A program made the position numbers and the translations under genes. From Lachnospiraceae bacterium oral taxon 096 (GTDB taxonomy: Bacteria; Bacillota; Clostridia; Lachnospirales; Lachnospiraceae), in assembly GCA_018141845.1 (NCBI GenBank), contig CP073340.1, positions 413,001-477,000 of the forward strand: a DNA stretch of 64,000 nucleotides. Reading direction: 5' to 3'. Of the stretch, positions 46,976-55,821 are shown in pieces. Each line of letters starts with the position of its first letter. Positions within the stretch are counted from its first letter, which is position 1. The notes below the pieces were generated by a model that did no database searches, was not told the DNA's origin, and saw only the letters and a program-made list of their open reading frames with translations.

Positions 46976-48790
46976 TTAAAATAACGCCTCAAATTCGTCA
47001 AATCCAATTTTTTCTCGTTCCAATAACAACGCACTGCATTTTTCCAACACATCTCGATGGGATTCAATAATCTGTCTTGCCTTTTGATAGCAATCGTCAA
47101 TAATCCCCTTCACCTCTGCGTCAATCAATGCCGCTGTCTGCTCCCCATAGGACTTTGTATGTCCAAAATCTCTATTGATGAGCACATCGTCTCCATCACT
47201 GTCATAATTGACCATGCCAAGTTTTTTGCTAAAGCCATAGACTCTCACCATATCTCTTGCGAGTTTCGTCGCCTGCTTAATATCTTGGCTTGCCCCTGTT
47301 GTCACATCATCAAAGACTAATTCTTCGGCAATGCGACCGCCCAAGGAGACCATAATTTCGTGCAACATTTGATTTCTCGTATTAAATAGCTGATCATCTC
47401 CAGGAAGTGGCATGGTATAACCTGCCGCTCCCAACCCTGTAGGGATAATGGAAATGGTATGGACCACTCCACAATCTTTTAACTCCCTAAATAAAATGGC
47501 ATGTCCTGTTTCATGATATGCCGTAATCCTTCTATCCTTCTCCGAGATAATCTTGCTCTTTTTTTCTGCACCGATGCCGACCTTAATAAATGCCTGGTCA
47601 ATATCGGCCTGTGTAATAAACTTACGCCTTTGCTTTGCTGCCAAAATCGCAGCTTCATTCATCAAGTTCTCTAAATCTGCTCCCACAAACCCAACGGTAG
47701 AACGTGCTACCTTGTGCAAATCCACATCATTGCCCACAGGCTTGCTCTTGCTATGTACTCTTAAAATCTCTTCTCTTCCGCCAATGTCTGGACGCCCAAC
47801 GCCCACTTTTCGATCAAATCGTCCTGGTCGAAGAATCGCAGGATCTAGAATATCCACACGATTTGTTGCCGCAAGGACAATAATCCCTTCATTGACACCA
47901 AATCCATCCATTTCTACCAGCATTTGATTGAGTGTCTGTTCCCTCTCATCATGACTCCCACCAAGCCCTGAGCCTCTTTGTCTGGCCACGGCATCAATCT
48001 CATCAATAAAAATAATACATGGGGCATTTTGTTTTGCCTCCTGAAATAGATCTCGAACACGAGAAGCACCCACACCAACAAACATCTCCACAAAATCAGA
48101 ACCTGAAATGGAGAAAAACGGAACACCTGCCTCTCCAGCCACTGCTTTGGCTAGTAGTGTCTTACCTGTTCCCGGAGGTCCCACAAGAAGAATTCCCTTT
48201 GGAATCCTTGCTCCAAGTGCCGTGTACTTTGACGGATCTTTTAAAAAATCAACTACCTCTTCTAGGTCTTCTTTCTCCTCCTTTAATCCAGCGACATCTG
48301 CAAAAGTCACCTTCGTATCTTGGCTGCGCTTTGCACGATGTTTTCCAAAATCATTCATTCGCCCTGCTCCACCTGCAGCACCACCCATGCGTCCCTGAAT
48401 CATCAACATGCATACAATAATTGTCCCTGCGGATATTAATATCGGAAGGACACTGGTCACAAAAATGCTCTGCTGTGGAACATTGTTCATTGTGTAGTCA
48501 ATGTGATTGTCCTGCAATTCCTTAATTGCCTGATTGACATCAGATACATAATATTTGGACTTAAGCAGACCACTGTCACTGTACTTTAGAACCACTGCAC
48601 CACTTGGTGTCTGCGGGTTTTGTTCCACAATGACACTCTCAATCTTTTTTGATTGGATTTCCTGTAAAAATGCCTGATGACTCAATTTTTCCTCACTGAT
48701 ATGATTGCCCAAGCTAAAGAGTAACCATGCCGCAAGCAAAATAATAATCAATACAGAAATTCCCCTTAGTTGTCTTCTTTCTTTTTTCAA
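46976..48790 (-). CDS. ftsH: ATP-dependent zinc metalloprotease FtsH
   Basis: This membrane-bound AAA protease degrades misassembled membrane proteins and regulators. The 604-residue protein has two membrane helices (about residues 10-27 and 110-131) flanking an extracytoplasmic domain. Walker A is [23 protein letters not shown], followed by the pore loop [19 protein letters not shown] and the zinc motif HETGHAIL. It follows hpt and tilS, the widespread tilS-hpt-ftsH order. Confidence 0.97.
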   Translation of the reverse strand: MKKERRQLRGISVLIIILLAAWLLFSLGNHISEEKLSHQAFLQEIQSKKIESVIVEQNPQTPSGAVVLKYSDSGLLKSKYYVSDVNQAIKELQDNHIDYTMNNVPQQSIFVTSVLPILISAGTIIVCMLMIQGRMGGAAGGAGRMNDFGKHRAKRSQDTKVTFADVAGLKEEKEDLEEVVDFLKDPSKYTALGARIPKGILLVGPPGTGKTLLAKAVAGEAGVPFFSISGSDFVEMFVGVGASRVRDLFQEAKQNAPCIIFIDEIDAVARQRGSGLGGSHDEREQTLNQMLVEMDGFGVNEGIIVLAATNRVDILDPAILRPGRFDRKVGVGRPDIGGREEILRVHSKSKPVGNDVDLHKVARSTVGFVGADLENLMNEAAILAAKQRRKFITQADIDQAFIKVGIGAEKKSKIISEKDRRITAYHETGHAILFRELKDCGVVHTISIIPTGLGAAGYTMPLPGDDQLFNTRNQMLHEIMVSLGGRIAEELVFDDVTTGASQDIKQATKLARDMVRVYGFSKKLGMVNYDSDGDDVLINRDFGHTKSYGEQTAALIDAEVKGIIDDCYQKARQIIESHRDVLEKCSALLLEREKIGFDEFEALF

Positions 48791-48802
48791 GCTCTACCCC
48801 CC

Positions 48803-49333
48803 TTATTGATCAAATACAACCTCACCAATATATGGGAGATTCCTGTATTTTTGATTGTAATCCAATCCATAGCCTACAACAAACGCTTTCGGAATTTTAA
48901 ATCCAGAGTAATCAACTTGAATATTCTCTACTACTCTGCGGTCATTTCTTTCCAAGAGCGTACAAAGCCTTACACTCTTCGCACCTCTTCCTCTCAACAT
49001 ATTTAAAAGATACGAAAGTGTTCTTCCCGAATCTATGATATCCTCCACAACAAGGACCTCTCTCCCCTCCACGGTCTCATCCAGATCCTTAATAATCTTG
49101 ACCACTCCACTTGACTCTGTGCCCGAACCATAACTAGACACACTCATAAAATCCAATGTCACTGGCACAGTAATCCTTTTGGCTAGTTCACACATAAACA
49201 TCACTCCGCCTTTTAAGACACAAACTAGACTAATCTCTCTGCCCGCATAGTCTCTATTAATGGCTTCCGCAATCTCACCAATTCTTTCATCTACTTCTTT
49301 TTCCGAAATCATTTCCCTAATGGTATACGACAT
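48803..49333 (-). CDS. hpt: Hypoxanthine phosphoribosyltransferase
   Basis: Hpt salvages hypoxanthine and guanine to nucleotides with phosphoribosyl pyrophosphate. The 176-residue protein has the PRPP motif VLVVEDIIDSGRTLSYL and the purine loop KAFVVGYGLDYNQKYRNLPYIG. It overlaps the tilS end by 17 bp and is followed by ftsH. Confidence 0.94.
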   Translation of the reverse strand: MSYTIREMISEKEVDERIGEIAEAINRDYAGREISLVCVLKGGVMFMCELAKRITVPVTLDFMSVSSYGSGTESSGVVKIIKDLDETVEGREVLVVEDIIDSGRTLSYLLNMLRGRGAKSVRLCTLLERNDRRVVENIQVDYSGFKIPKAFVVGYGLDYNQKYRNLPYIGEVVFDQ

Positions 49334-50690
49334 CTTTTGTATCTCCTTTAATATATTTTATCTCCCTCACATAAGTTGTGGAAGATTTTATCTTATATGC
49401 CTGTGAAATTCGATAGCCAACAACCCACACAATGTGACTGCCGTCAGCAACTAATAAAATTTTATCTCTTATTAATGCAGGTATCTTTTCATCAATCATC
49501 AAGGCCTTGATACTCTTGTGCTTCCCACCTGCAATTTCGATGTAATCTCCAGTTTTTCTTGTTCGGAAGCAGACTTCTCCCTCAAAGGCCTCCTCATCAA
49601 ACCATTTGACATCTTCTTGTGTCGGTATTTCCATATTTTGGGTATATAAAAATCTTCGACACTCAAATCTGCCATTCTCTTTCTCTTTGCTAATTTTTTG
49701 GGATTTGTGGATAATCCAAAGCTTGCAGTAATCCCTGTGTGCAAAGTAACCCTGTGGTAAATCCATATGGCTCCCTGTCTCCTTAGAAAACATATCTTTT
49801 AATCCTTCAATATGTATACTGGAGATATCCCGCAATCCGTCCATCGCCTCTTCCAATAAAAGACGAATGACTTCACCTTGCAAAAATAAAGGAAGCTCCT
49901 TCACTTTTTCGCAGGACAAACCTACTTTTTTGTCCTCTCGAACCACAACTTGTTCATAATGTTTTCTCGCCTGCACTTGAATATAATCAAAAACTTCTCC
50001 CAGCTGCCCTGCAGCTGCCGAAATATGCTTGATGCTTGCAATGTTGACTTCTGCCTCGAGCATTGGCAAGATACTTCTTCGCACTCGGTTTCTTGTGTAG
50101 TCTAAAGAAGCATTGGTACTATCGCTAATATACGAAATTTGATGTGCTTTTAGATATTCTTCAATCTCTCTTCTGCAAAAAAATAGTAGTGGACGAATAA
50201 TATTTCCTCTCTGCAAGTGCATCCCCGTAAGGCCACGCAGACCACTGCCCCTGCAAAGATTCATCAATAGAGTTTCTGCTTGATCATTGCAATGATGTGC
50301 TACAGCAATACACACCTTTCTTTCAGTTGAATATTGCCCTGCGACCTCTGCAAAAGCTCGATAGCGGAGGATTCTTGCCCCTTCCTCTGTAGAAACCTTG
50401 TGTTCAAGTACATAGGATTGAACATCAACATGACAAAGAACAAAGGGGATATCCTTCTCTTTGCAGATATTTTCAACAAATACTGCATCTCGATCTGCCT
50501 CATTTTTACGCAATCCATGATGTACATGAACTGCCAATATTTCAAACCCCATCCCCTGTCGCAAATTGCAAAGAATATGCAATAATGCTATAGAATCTGC
50601 ACCGCCACTCACTCCCACAATGCAGAGCTGTCCTCGGTGCAAGAGTTTATGTTCCTTGATCATTTTCTCTGTCTTTTCTACCATATCCAT
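49317..50690 (-). CDS. tilS: tRNA(Ile)-lysidine synthase
   Basis: TilS modifies C34 of the CAU-anticodon tRNA-Ile to lysidine so that it reads AUA. The 457-residue enzyme has the N-type ATP pyrophosphatase loop GVSGGADSIALLHIL (near residues 25-39) followed by HVHHGLRKNEADRDAVFVE and AVAHHCNDQAETLLMNLCRGSGLRGL. The C-terminal substrate-binding domain is present. Length is normal. It heads the tilS-hpt-ftsH block. Confidence 0.94.
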   Translation of the reverse strand: MDMVEKTEKMIKEHKLLHRGQLCIVGVSGGADSIALLHILCNLRQGMGFEILAVHVHHGLRKNEADRDAVFVENICKEKDIPFVLCHVDVQSYVLEHKVSTEEGARILRYRAFAEVAGQYSTERKVCIAVAHHCNDQAETLLMNLCRGSGLRGLTGMHLQRGNIIRPLLFFCRREIEEYLKAHQISYISDSTNASLDYTRNRVRRSILPMLEAEVNIASIKHISAAAGQLGEVFDYIQVQARKHYEQVVVREDKKVGLSCEKVKELPLFLQGEVIRLLLEEAMDGLRDISSIHIEGLKDMFSKETGSHMDLPQGYFAHRDYCKLWIIHKSQKISKEKENGRFECRRFLYTQNMEIPTQEDVKWFDEEAFEGEVCFRTRKTGDYIEIAGGKHKSIKALMIDEKIPALIRDKILLVADGSHIVWVVGYRISQAYKIKSSTTYVREIKYIKGDTKDVVYH

Positions 50691-50693
50691 ACT

Positions 50694-50732
50694 AAAAATC
50701 CCCCGAACCTGACTACAAATCGGTTTCGGAGG
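50694..50732 (-). terminator. Terminator of the divIC-like gene
   Basis: TCCGAAACC and GGTTCGGGG pair on the minus strand, followed by ATTTTT. Confidence 0.7.
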
Positions 50733-50738
50733 ACAATT

Positions 50739-51047
50739 TTAATTTCCCGGTTTCAATATAATCTCATCCGGATATACAAGACCAAGTTTTTCTCTGGCAA
50801 TCTCCTCAATATACTCATCCGACTGATAGCGCTCTTCCTTTTTCTTGAGTGCCTCACTTCGAACCTTCTCCTTTGCCGTATTCTCTGCGATCAATTGCAA
50901 CCTTGCTTTATTTTCTTCGAGGCGCTGATGCAATCCTCTATTTCCCAAGCTAAAGAGAATGGCAACACTTGCGATAAAAGCGATCAGTATGACTACCGAC
51001 CATTCACCGACTATCCTGTGGTTCTTCTTCTTTTTCGCAACCCCCAT
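50739..51047 (-). CDS. Septum formation initiator (DivIC/FtsB-like)
   Basis: The 102-residue bitopic membrane protein has a basic N-terminus (AKKKKNHR), one helix (about residues 17-38), and an extracytoplasmic leucine-zipper-like coiled coil, ending with IAREKLGLVYPDEIILKPG, the diagnostic DivIC/FtsL tail. It acts in the divisome. I chose the start at 51047, behind GAGGTGCGTT. Its place after rqcP and before tilS matches the conserved Bacillus-type order. Confidence 0.83.
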   Translation of the reverse strand: MGVAKKKKNHRIVGEWSVVILIAFIASVAILFSLGNRGLHQRLEENKARLQLIAENTAKEKVRSEALKKKEERYQSDEYIEEIAREKLGLVYPDEIILKPGN

Positions 51048-51156
51048 AACGCACCTCACGAAACTCTAACTTATAACTACCTATATTCTATAGCATTTAC
51101 ACTTCAATTTCAATAAATAAGCGGAAAGAGTTGCAAAATAGGTAAAGTTCACAAAC

Positions 51157-51202
51157 AAAAATACCGCAAAGTAAATATTTAACTTACTTTACGGCATTTT
51201 TT
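51157..51202 (-). terminator. Terminator of the pth-mfd-hup-rqcP unit
   Basis: A stem of GCCGTAAAGTAA with TTACTTTGCGGT on the minus strand is followed by ATTTTTG. Confidence 0.8.
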
Positions 51203-51205
51203 GTA

Positions 51206-51445
51206 TTAGAGATACTTAAACAACTCTTTTGCTTCGTCTTTTTTGGTTGTATCTGCCAATGCGAGTACCTCGACTTTTACTGACTTTCCACCAAAAAGAA
51301 TTTCGATCACATCTCCCACCTTCACCGTATAGGATGCCTTCACAGCATTGCCGTTGACTAAAACTCTTCCTGCATCACAGGCCTCATTGGCCACTGTTCT
51401 GCGCTTAATCAGACGGGAAACTTTTAAAAATTTGTCTATTCTCAT
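51206..51445 (-). CDS. rqcP: S4-domain RNA-binding protein (RqcP/YabO-like)
   Basis: The 79-residue protein is a single S4 RNA-binding domain (MRIDKFLKVSRLIKRRTVANEACDAGRVLVNG). The Bacillus counterpart RqcP (YabO) helps RqcH add alanine tails to stalled nascent chains on the 50S subunit. It lies 2 bp after hup, in the conserved neighbourhood of mfd and divIC, which supports that identity. Confidence 0.85.
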   Translation of the reverse strand: MRIDKFLKVSRLIKRRTVANEACDAGRVLVNGNAVKASYTVKVGDVIEILFGGKSVKVEVLALADTTKKDEAKELFKYL

Positions 51446-51447
51446 TC

Positions 51448-51723
51448 CTATTGATTTACGATATCCTTTAATGCCTTACCCGCTTTAAACTTTGGAGCTG
51501 TACTTGCTGGAATAATCATTGTCTCCTTTGTTCTTGGATTCTTTCCTTCTCTCTCAGATCTTTCTGATACCTCAAATGTTCCAAATCCAACAAGTTGAAC
51601 TTTTTCTTTTTTCTGAAGTTGCTCTGCAACGGTGTCTGTAAATGCCTTCAATGCTGCCTCAGCATCCTTCTTTGTAATTCCAGCCTTATCAGCAATTGCT
51701 GTAATCAATTCTGCTTTATTCAT
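51448..51723 (-). CDS. hup: HU-family DNA-binding protein
   Basis: This 91-residue histone-like protein bends and compacts DNA. It begins MNKAELITAIADKAGITKKDAE and has the beta-arm GFGTFEVSERSEREGKNPRT with the conserved proline region IIPASTAPKFKAGKALKD. AGGAGG precedes the ATG. It is downstream of mfd by 35 bp. Confidence 0.96.
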   Translation of the reverse strand: MNKAELITAIADKAGITKKDAEAALKAFTDTVAEQLQKKEKVQLVGFGTFEVSERSEREGKNPRTKETMIIPASTAPKFKAGKALKDIVNQ

Positions 51724-51758
51724 CTTTTAAAATCCTCCTAAGAATGTCTAGTGTCAAA

Positions 51759-54700
51759 CTAATTTATATCTTTTTTGCTCTCCTTTGTCAAGCTATTTTG
51801 CACTTTTAACAGTAGGGTATTCATCCTCTCTACAATCTCTAATGTCTTTTCTAGGCTATTTGTACAATCTGTTTGTTTCTTTCTCTGCCGATAAATCAGT
51901 TCTACCTCTTCGCCGTGACGAATCGACAATTCTGGAGAAAATGCTTCTAAAAGTTCTGGAAGTTTTTCCAGATTTACTTTTGCTTTTGGGTAAAATTGCA
52001 TATGTACCTCCTGCTTCTCAATTTTAATTTCTGTAATGTAAACATTATGAGCCAAGCTTTTTACCCTCGCTACCGTAAGTAAGTTGTCCACTGCACTATT
52101 CATTTCTCCAAATCGATCAAGCAATTCATCTTGCATATCCAGATAGTCATCCAAAGTCTCAATTGAGGCAATGCGCTTATATACATCTAATTTTTGTTCT
52201 TCATTTTTAATATAAGATGATGGAATATAGGCACTAATATCCACATCGACGCTTGTCTCAAATTCCTCTTTTTCTACTTCTTCTCCCTTGAGTGCACGCA
52301 CAGCAACGCCGAGCAACTTACAATACAGTTCATAACCCACAGCCTGCATATGTCCATGTTGCTCTGCTCCCAGCACATTTCCAGCTCCTCGAATCTCCAA
52401 GTCCCTCATCGCAATCTTTATGCCACTGCCAAGCTCTGTAAACTCTCGAATTGCCTTTAGTCTCTTTTGTGCCTCTGCATTGAGGAGTTTTCCCCTGCGG
52501 TACAATAAAAACGCATAAGAAGTTCTACTGCTTCTTCCCACTCGCCCGCGCAATTGATAAAGCTGAGAAAGTCCTAAATGATCTGCATCTTGAATAATCA
52601 TTGTATTGGCATTAGGAATGTCCAAACCTGTCTCAATAATGGTAGTTGAAACAAGGACATCAATCTCCCCATTGATAAACTCGAGCATAATTTTTTCAAG
52701 TTCTCGCTCAGCCATCTGACCATGAGCATAGGCAACGGTCGCATCAGGAACAAGACTTTGAACATGTGCACTGACTTCTGCAATATTATTCACTCGATTG
52801 TATACATAATAGACCTGTCCTCGCCTTGCCAACTCTCTACGAATTGCTTCCTTAATAATTTCATCATGTTGTTCCATGACATAGGTCTGAATTGGCTGAC
52901 GATCAATTGGGGGCTCTTCTAGGACACTTAAATCTCGAATTCCCACCAAACTCATATGTAGTGTCCTTGGAATTGGTGTAGCTGTCAAAGTCAACACATT
53001 GACATTTTCTCTCAGTTGTTTTAGCTTTTCCTTGTGCTTTACACCAAAGCGCTGCTCCTCATCAATAATAATCAATCCCAAATCTTTTGCCACTAAAGCC
53101 TTGGAGAGCACCTTATGTGTTCCCACAATAATGTCCACCCATCCATCTTTAAAGTCTTGAATGGTCTTTTTTTGTTCCGTGACTGTATTGAAGCGACAAA
53201 GTAAATCAACTCGCACAGGAAATTCCTTCATTCTTTGCACAAAGGTATGGTAGTGCTGTTGGGCAAGAATGGTTGTCGGCACAAGATAGATGACCTGCTT
53301 TCCTTCCTGTATTGCCTTAAATGCAGCTCGAAGAGCTACCTCTGTCTTTCCATAGCCAACATCGCCACACACCAGGCGGTCCATAATCTTTCCCGCTTCC
53401 ATATCGTTTTTTATATCGGCAATGGCATTTTTTTGATCCGTCGTCTCTTCAAAGGGAAACATCTCCTCAAATTCCTTCTGCCACTGACTATCCTTGGCAT
53501 AAAAATGTCCACGCCCCGATTCTCTGGCTGCATAGAGCATCACCAGCTCCTTGGCAATATTTTCTACCGCTGCCTTTACTCTCTTCTTTGTCTTTTCCCA
53601 TTCTCCTCCACCGAGTTTGTTAAGCTTTGGCACTTTGGCCTGAGACCCTGCAAACTTTTGGATGAGATCAAGTTTCGTCGCTGGAATATAACAACTATCT
53701 TTACCCGCATACTCAATTTTAATATAATCCCGAATAATGTGGTCTCTTTCAATCTTTTCAATTCCTCTGTAAATACCAAGCCCATGATCTTCGTGTACCA
53801 CATAGTCACCAATCGACAATTCGCTCAAAGAACTAATTTTACTTCCTTGATGCCCTGTCTTTTGCTTTCCCCTCTTTCTCTTTTGTCCCCCAAAGAGATC
53901 GCTTTCCGATAAAACCACAAATTTACATTGCAAATAAGCAAAACCTTTGTGCAAATTTCCATGTGCAACTAAAATTTCACCACACTCAACAACTTCATCG
54001 TCCTGTGTGGCGATTTTGGCAATAAATTGATATTCTCTCAAGCTCTGAGCAATTCTCTCTGCCCTTGTCCTTGACGGTGTGAGAAGAACCACACGATAAT
54101 TTTCTCTTCTATATTTATTCAAATCAGAAATCATTCGATCAAGTGCATTGTGATAGGAGGGAACGATTTGTGATGCAAGCATAAAATTTTTCTTTATTGG
54201 AATTTCTTTTATTGGATGTTCTAATGCTGTCATACAGATCGTAATCGGTAGAGATAGCCTCTCTAAAATCTCCCTTGCTCCAAACAAATCGACAACATCT
54301 TCTCTCTTGATCTGCCCAGACTCAATTCGCCCACTCATTCCCTCCTGAAATTCCTTCTCGACAACTTCTGCCTTTTCTTTCACACGCATAGGTTCATCGA
54401 CAAAAATCAATGTCTTTTCCTTGCAAAAATAGCACAAAAAGGATTCTTCTACTGCTGTCTCTCTTTCCTTCGCTGGATAAATATTCAATTCTTCTACTGC
54501 ATCCTGTGAGCGCTGGGACTCAGGATCAAAAGTTTTCATTGCGTCAATATCTTCATCCCAAAGCTCTATGCGCACAGGCACATCCCAAGTCATCGAATAA
54601 ATATCAACAATGCCTCCTCGAATGCCAAATTGTCCCGGTGCTTCTACTTGGGTCACACGCTCATAGCCAAGATCGACCAATTTTTTGCTCAATTGTTCCA

Positions 54701-55145
54701 CATCAATTTTGTCATCACTGTGAATGGTGAGTACCTCTTCCCTAAATGTTTGATACCCTTCTAACTTGTCCATCAATCCATCCACCGTGGTCACCACAAT
54801 GCCACTCTCATCTGTCAAGAGATGCTGCCACACACTCACTCTTTCTCTTGTGATGAGATTGCCCTGAATATCTGCCGAAAAAAAGAGGAGATCCTTTGCA
54901 GGATAGAGCCACACATTCTTGCCAAAGACGAGTAAATCCTCATAAATCTCTCTCGCTCTTGTCTCGTCATAAGTCACCACCAAACGCCATGGCTTTTCTT
55001 CCTTTAAAAGTTCAGCCACTAGATGAGCCTTTGGCGTATCCGCCATATCACTAATTTGTATGGGACCTTCCTTCTTCTTTATGGATGCTACAATATCTTG
55101 ATAATCAATAAATTCCCCAAGGGGACTTTTAAATATACTCATCAA
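51759..55145 (-). CDS. mfd: Transcription-repair coupling factor
   Basis: Mfd removes RNA polymerase stalled at DNA damage and recruits the UvrABC repair enzymes. The 1128-residue protein has the UvrB-like N-terminal domains, the RNA polymerase-interacting domain (SIGDYVVHEDHGLGIYRGIEK, near residue 445), the RecG-like motor (GDVGYGKTEVALRAAF and IIDEEQRFGVKHKEKLK) and the C-terminal TRCF domain (SVDVDISAYIPSSYI onwards). It overlaps pth by 4 bp. Confidence 0.97.
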   Translation of the reverse strand: MMSIFKSPLGEFIDYQDIVASIKKKEGPIQISDMADTPKAHLVAELLKEEKPWRLVVTYDETRAREIYEDLLVFGKNVWLYPAKDLLFFSADIQGNLITRERVSVWQHLLTDESGIVVTTVDGLMDKLEGYQTFREEVLTIHSDDKIDVEQLSKKLVDLGYERVTQVEAPGQFGIRGGIVDIYSMTWDVPVRIELWDEDIDAMKTFDPESQRSQDAVEELNIYPAKERETAVEESFLCYFCKEKTLIFVDEPMRVKEKAEVVEKEFQEGMSGRIESGQIKREDVVDLFGAREILERLSLPITICMTALEHPIKEIPIKKNFMLASQIVPSYHNALDRMISDLNKYRRENYRVVLLTPSRTRAERIAQSLREYQFIAKIATQDDEVVECGEILVAHGNLHKGFAYLQCKFVVLSESDLFGGQKRKRGKQKTGHQGSKISSLSELSIGDYVVHEDHGLGIYRGIEKIERDHIIRDYIKIEYAGKDSCYIPATKLDLIQKFAGSQAKVPKLNKLGGGEWEKTKKRVKAAVENIAKELVMLYAARESGRGHFYAKDSQWQKEFEEMFPFEETTDQKNAIADIKNDMEAGKIMDRLVCGDVGYGKTEVALRAAFKAIQEGKQVIYLVPTTILAQQHYHTFVQRMKEFPVRVDLLCRFNTVTEQKKTIQDFKDGWVDIIVGTHKVLSKALVAKDLGLIIIDEEQRFGVKHKEKLKQLRENVNVLTLTATPIPRTLHMSLVGIRDLSVLEEPPIDRQPIQTYVMEQHDEIIKEAIRRELARRGQVYYVYNRVNNIAEVSAHVQSLVPDATVAYAHGQMAERELEKIMLEFINGEIDVLVSTTIIETGLDIPNANTMIIQDADHLGLSQLYQLRGRVGRSSRTSYAFLLYRRGKLLNAEAQKRLKAIREFTELGSGIKIAMRDLEIRGAGNVLGAEQHGHMQAVGYELYCKLLGVAVRALKGEEVEKEEFETSVDVDISAYIPSSYIKNEEQKLDVYKRIASIETLDDYLDMQDELLDRFGEMNSAVDNLLTVARVKSLAHNVYITEIKIEKQEVHMQFYPKAKVNLEKLPELLEAFSPELSIRHGEEVELIYRQRKKQTDCTNSLEKTLEIVERMNTLLLKVQNSLTKESKKDIN

Positions 55146-55714
55146 ACCTCCTTCTTCTTATTGTATCTATTCATTGCTGCTTCAACCTCGCCCTCCATCA
55201 TCATTTTTGCTGCCTCAGCAGCCTCCTTCAACGCCCCATTCAGGAATATGGCCTCATCTTCCCCCACTCTTCCCAAAACATAGTCAGCTAAATCCCATCC
55301 CTTTGGTTTTTCACCCACTCCAATTTTAATTCTTGGGAAATCCTGACTACCCGTCTGTGCAATAATGGACTTAATTCCATTATGTCCACCTGCACTGCCC
55401 TTTTTTCTAATGCGAATATTTCCTAAGGCTAGACTGACATCATCAAAAATCACCACTACATCTTCAATACCAACCTTGTAGTAGTCCATGGCCTGGCGGA
55501 CACTCTCACCACTCAAATTCATATAGGTCTGTGGCTTCAATAAAATTACCTTTTCACCACCATACATTCCCTTGGCCATAAACGCCTTGAACTTTTTCTC
55601 TGTCACATCCACATTCATCAAAGAGGCAATGACATCGATTGCTTCAAATCCTACATTATGTCTTGTATGTTCGTACTCTCTTCCTGGATTTCCCAGTCCT
55701 ACAATTATTTTCAT
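55142..55714 (-). CDS. pth: Peptidyl-tRNA hydrolase
   Basis: Pth frees tRNA from peptidyl-tRNA released during aborted translation. The protein starts MKIIVGLGNPGREYEHTRHNVGFEAID, with the catalytic histidine in RHNVG, and has the IFDDVSLALGNIRIRKKGSAGGHNGIKSI signature. Its length of 190 residues fits. I used the ATG at 55714, since the longer frame to 55801 starts inside the upstream terminator. It is the first gene of the pth-mfd-hup-rqcP string. Confidence 0.95.
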   Translation of the reverse strand: MKIIVGLGNPGREYEHTRHNVGFEAIDVIASLMNVDVTEKKFKAFMAKGMYGGEKVILLKPQTYMNLSGESVRQAMDYYKVGIEDVVVIFDDVSLALGNIRIRKKGSAGGHNGIKSIIAQTGSQDFPRIKIGVGEKPKGWDLADYVLGRVGEDEAIFLNGALKEAAEAAKMMMEGEVEAAMNRYNKKKEV

Positions 55715-55780
55715 CTTTTCTTTCTCCATTCCAAAATCTCTTCCCACTATATCAAAATAAAGGCATCTTCTCAAGCAAAA

Positions 55781-55812
55781 AGAGAGCCTGTGGACTTCCA
55801 CAGACTCCCTCT
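55781..55812 (-). terminator. Terminator of the PTS permease unit
   Basis: AGAGGGAGTCTGTGG and CCACAGGCTCTCT form the stem on the minus strand, followed by TTTTTGC. Confidence 0.85.
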
Positions 55813-55821
55813 ATTTTATCT

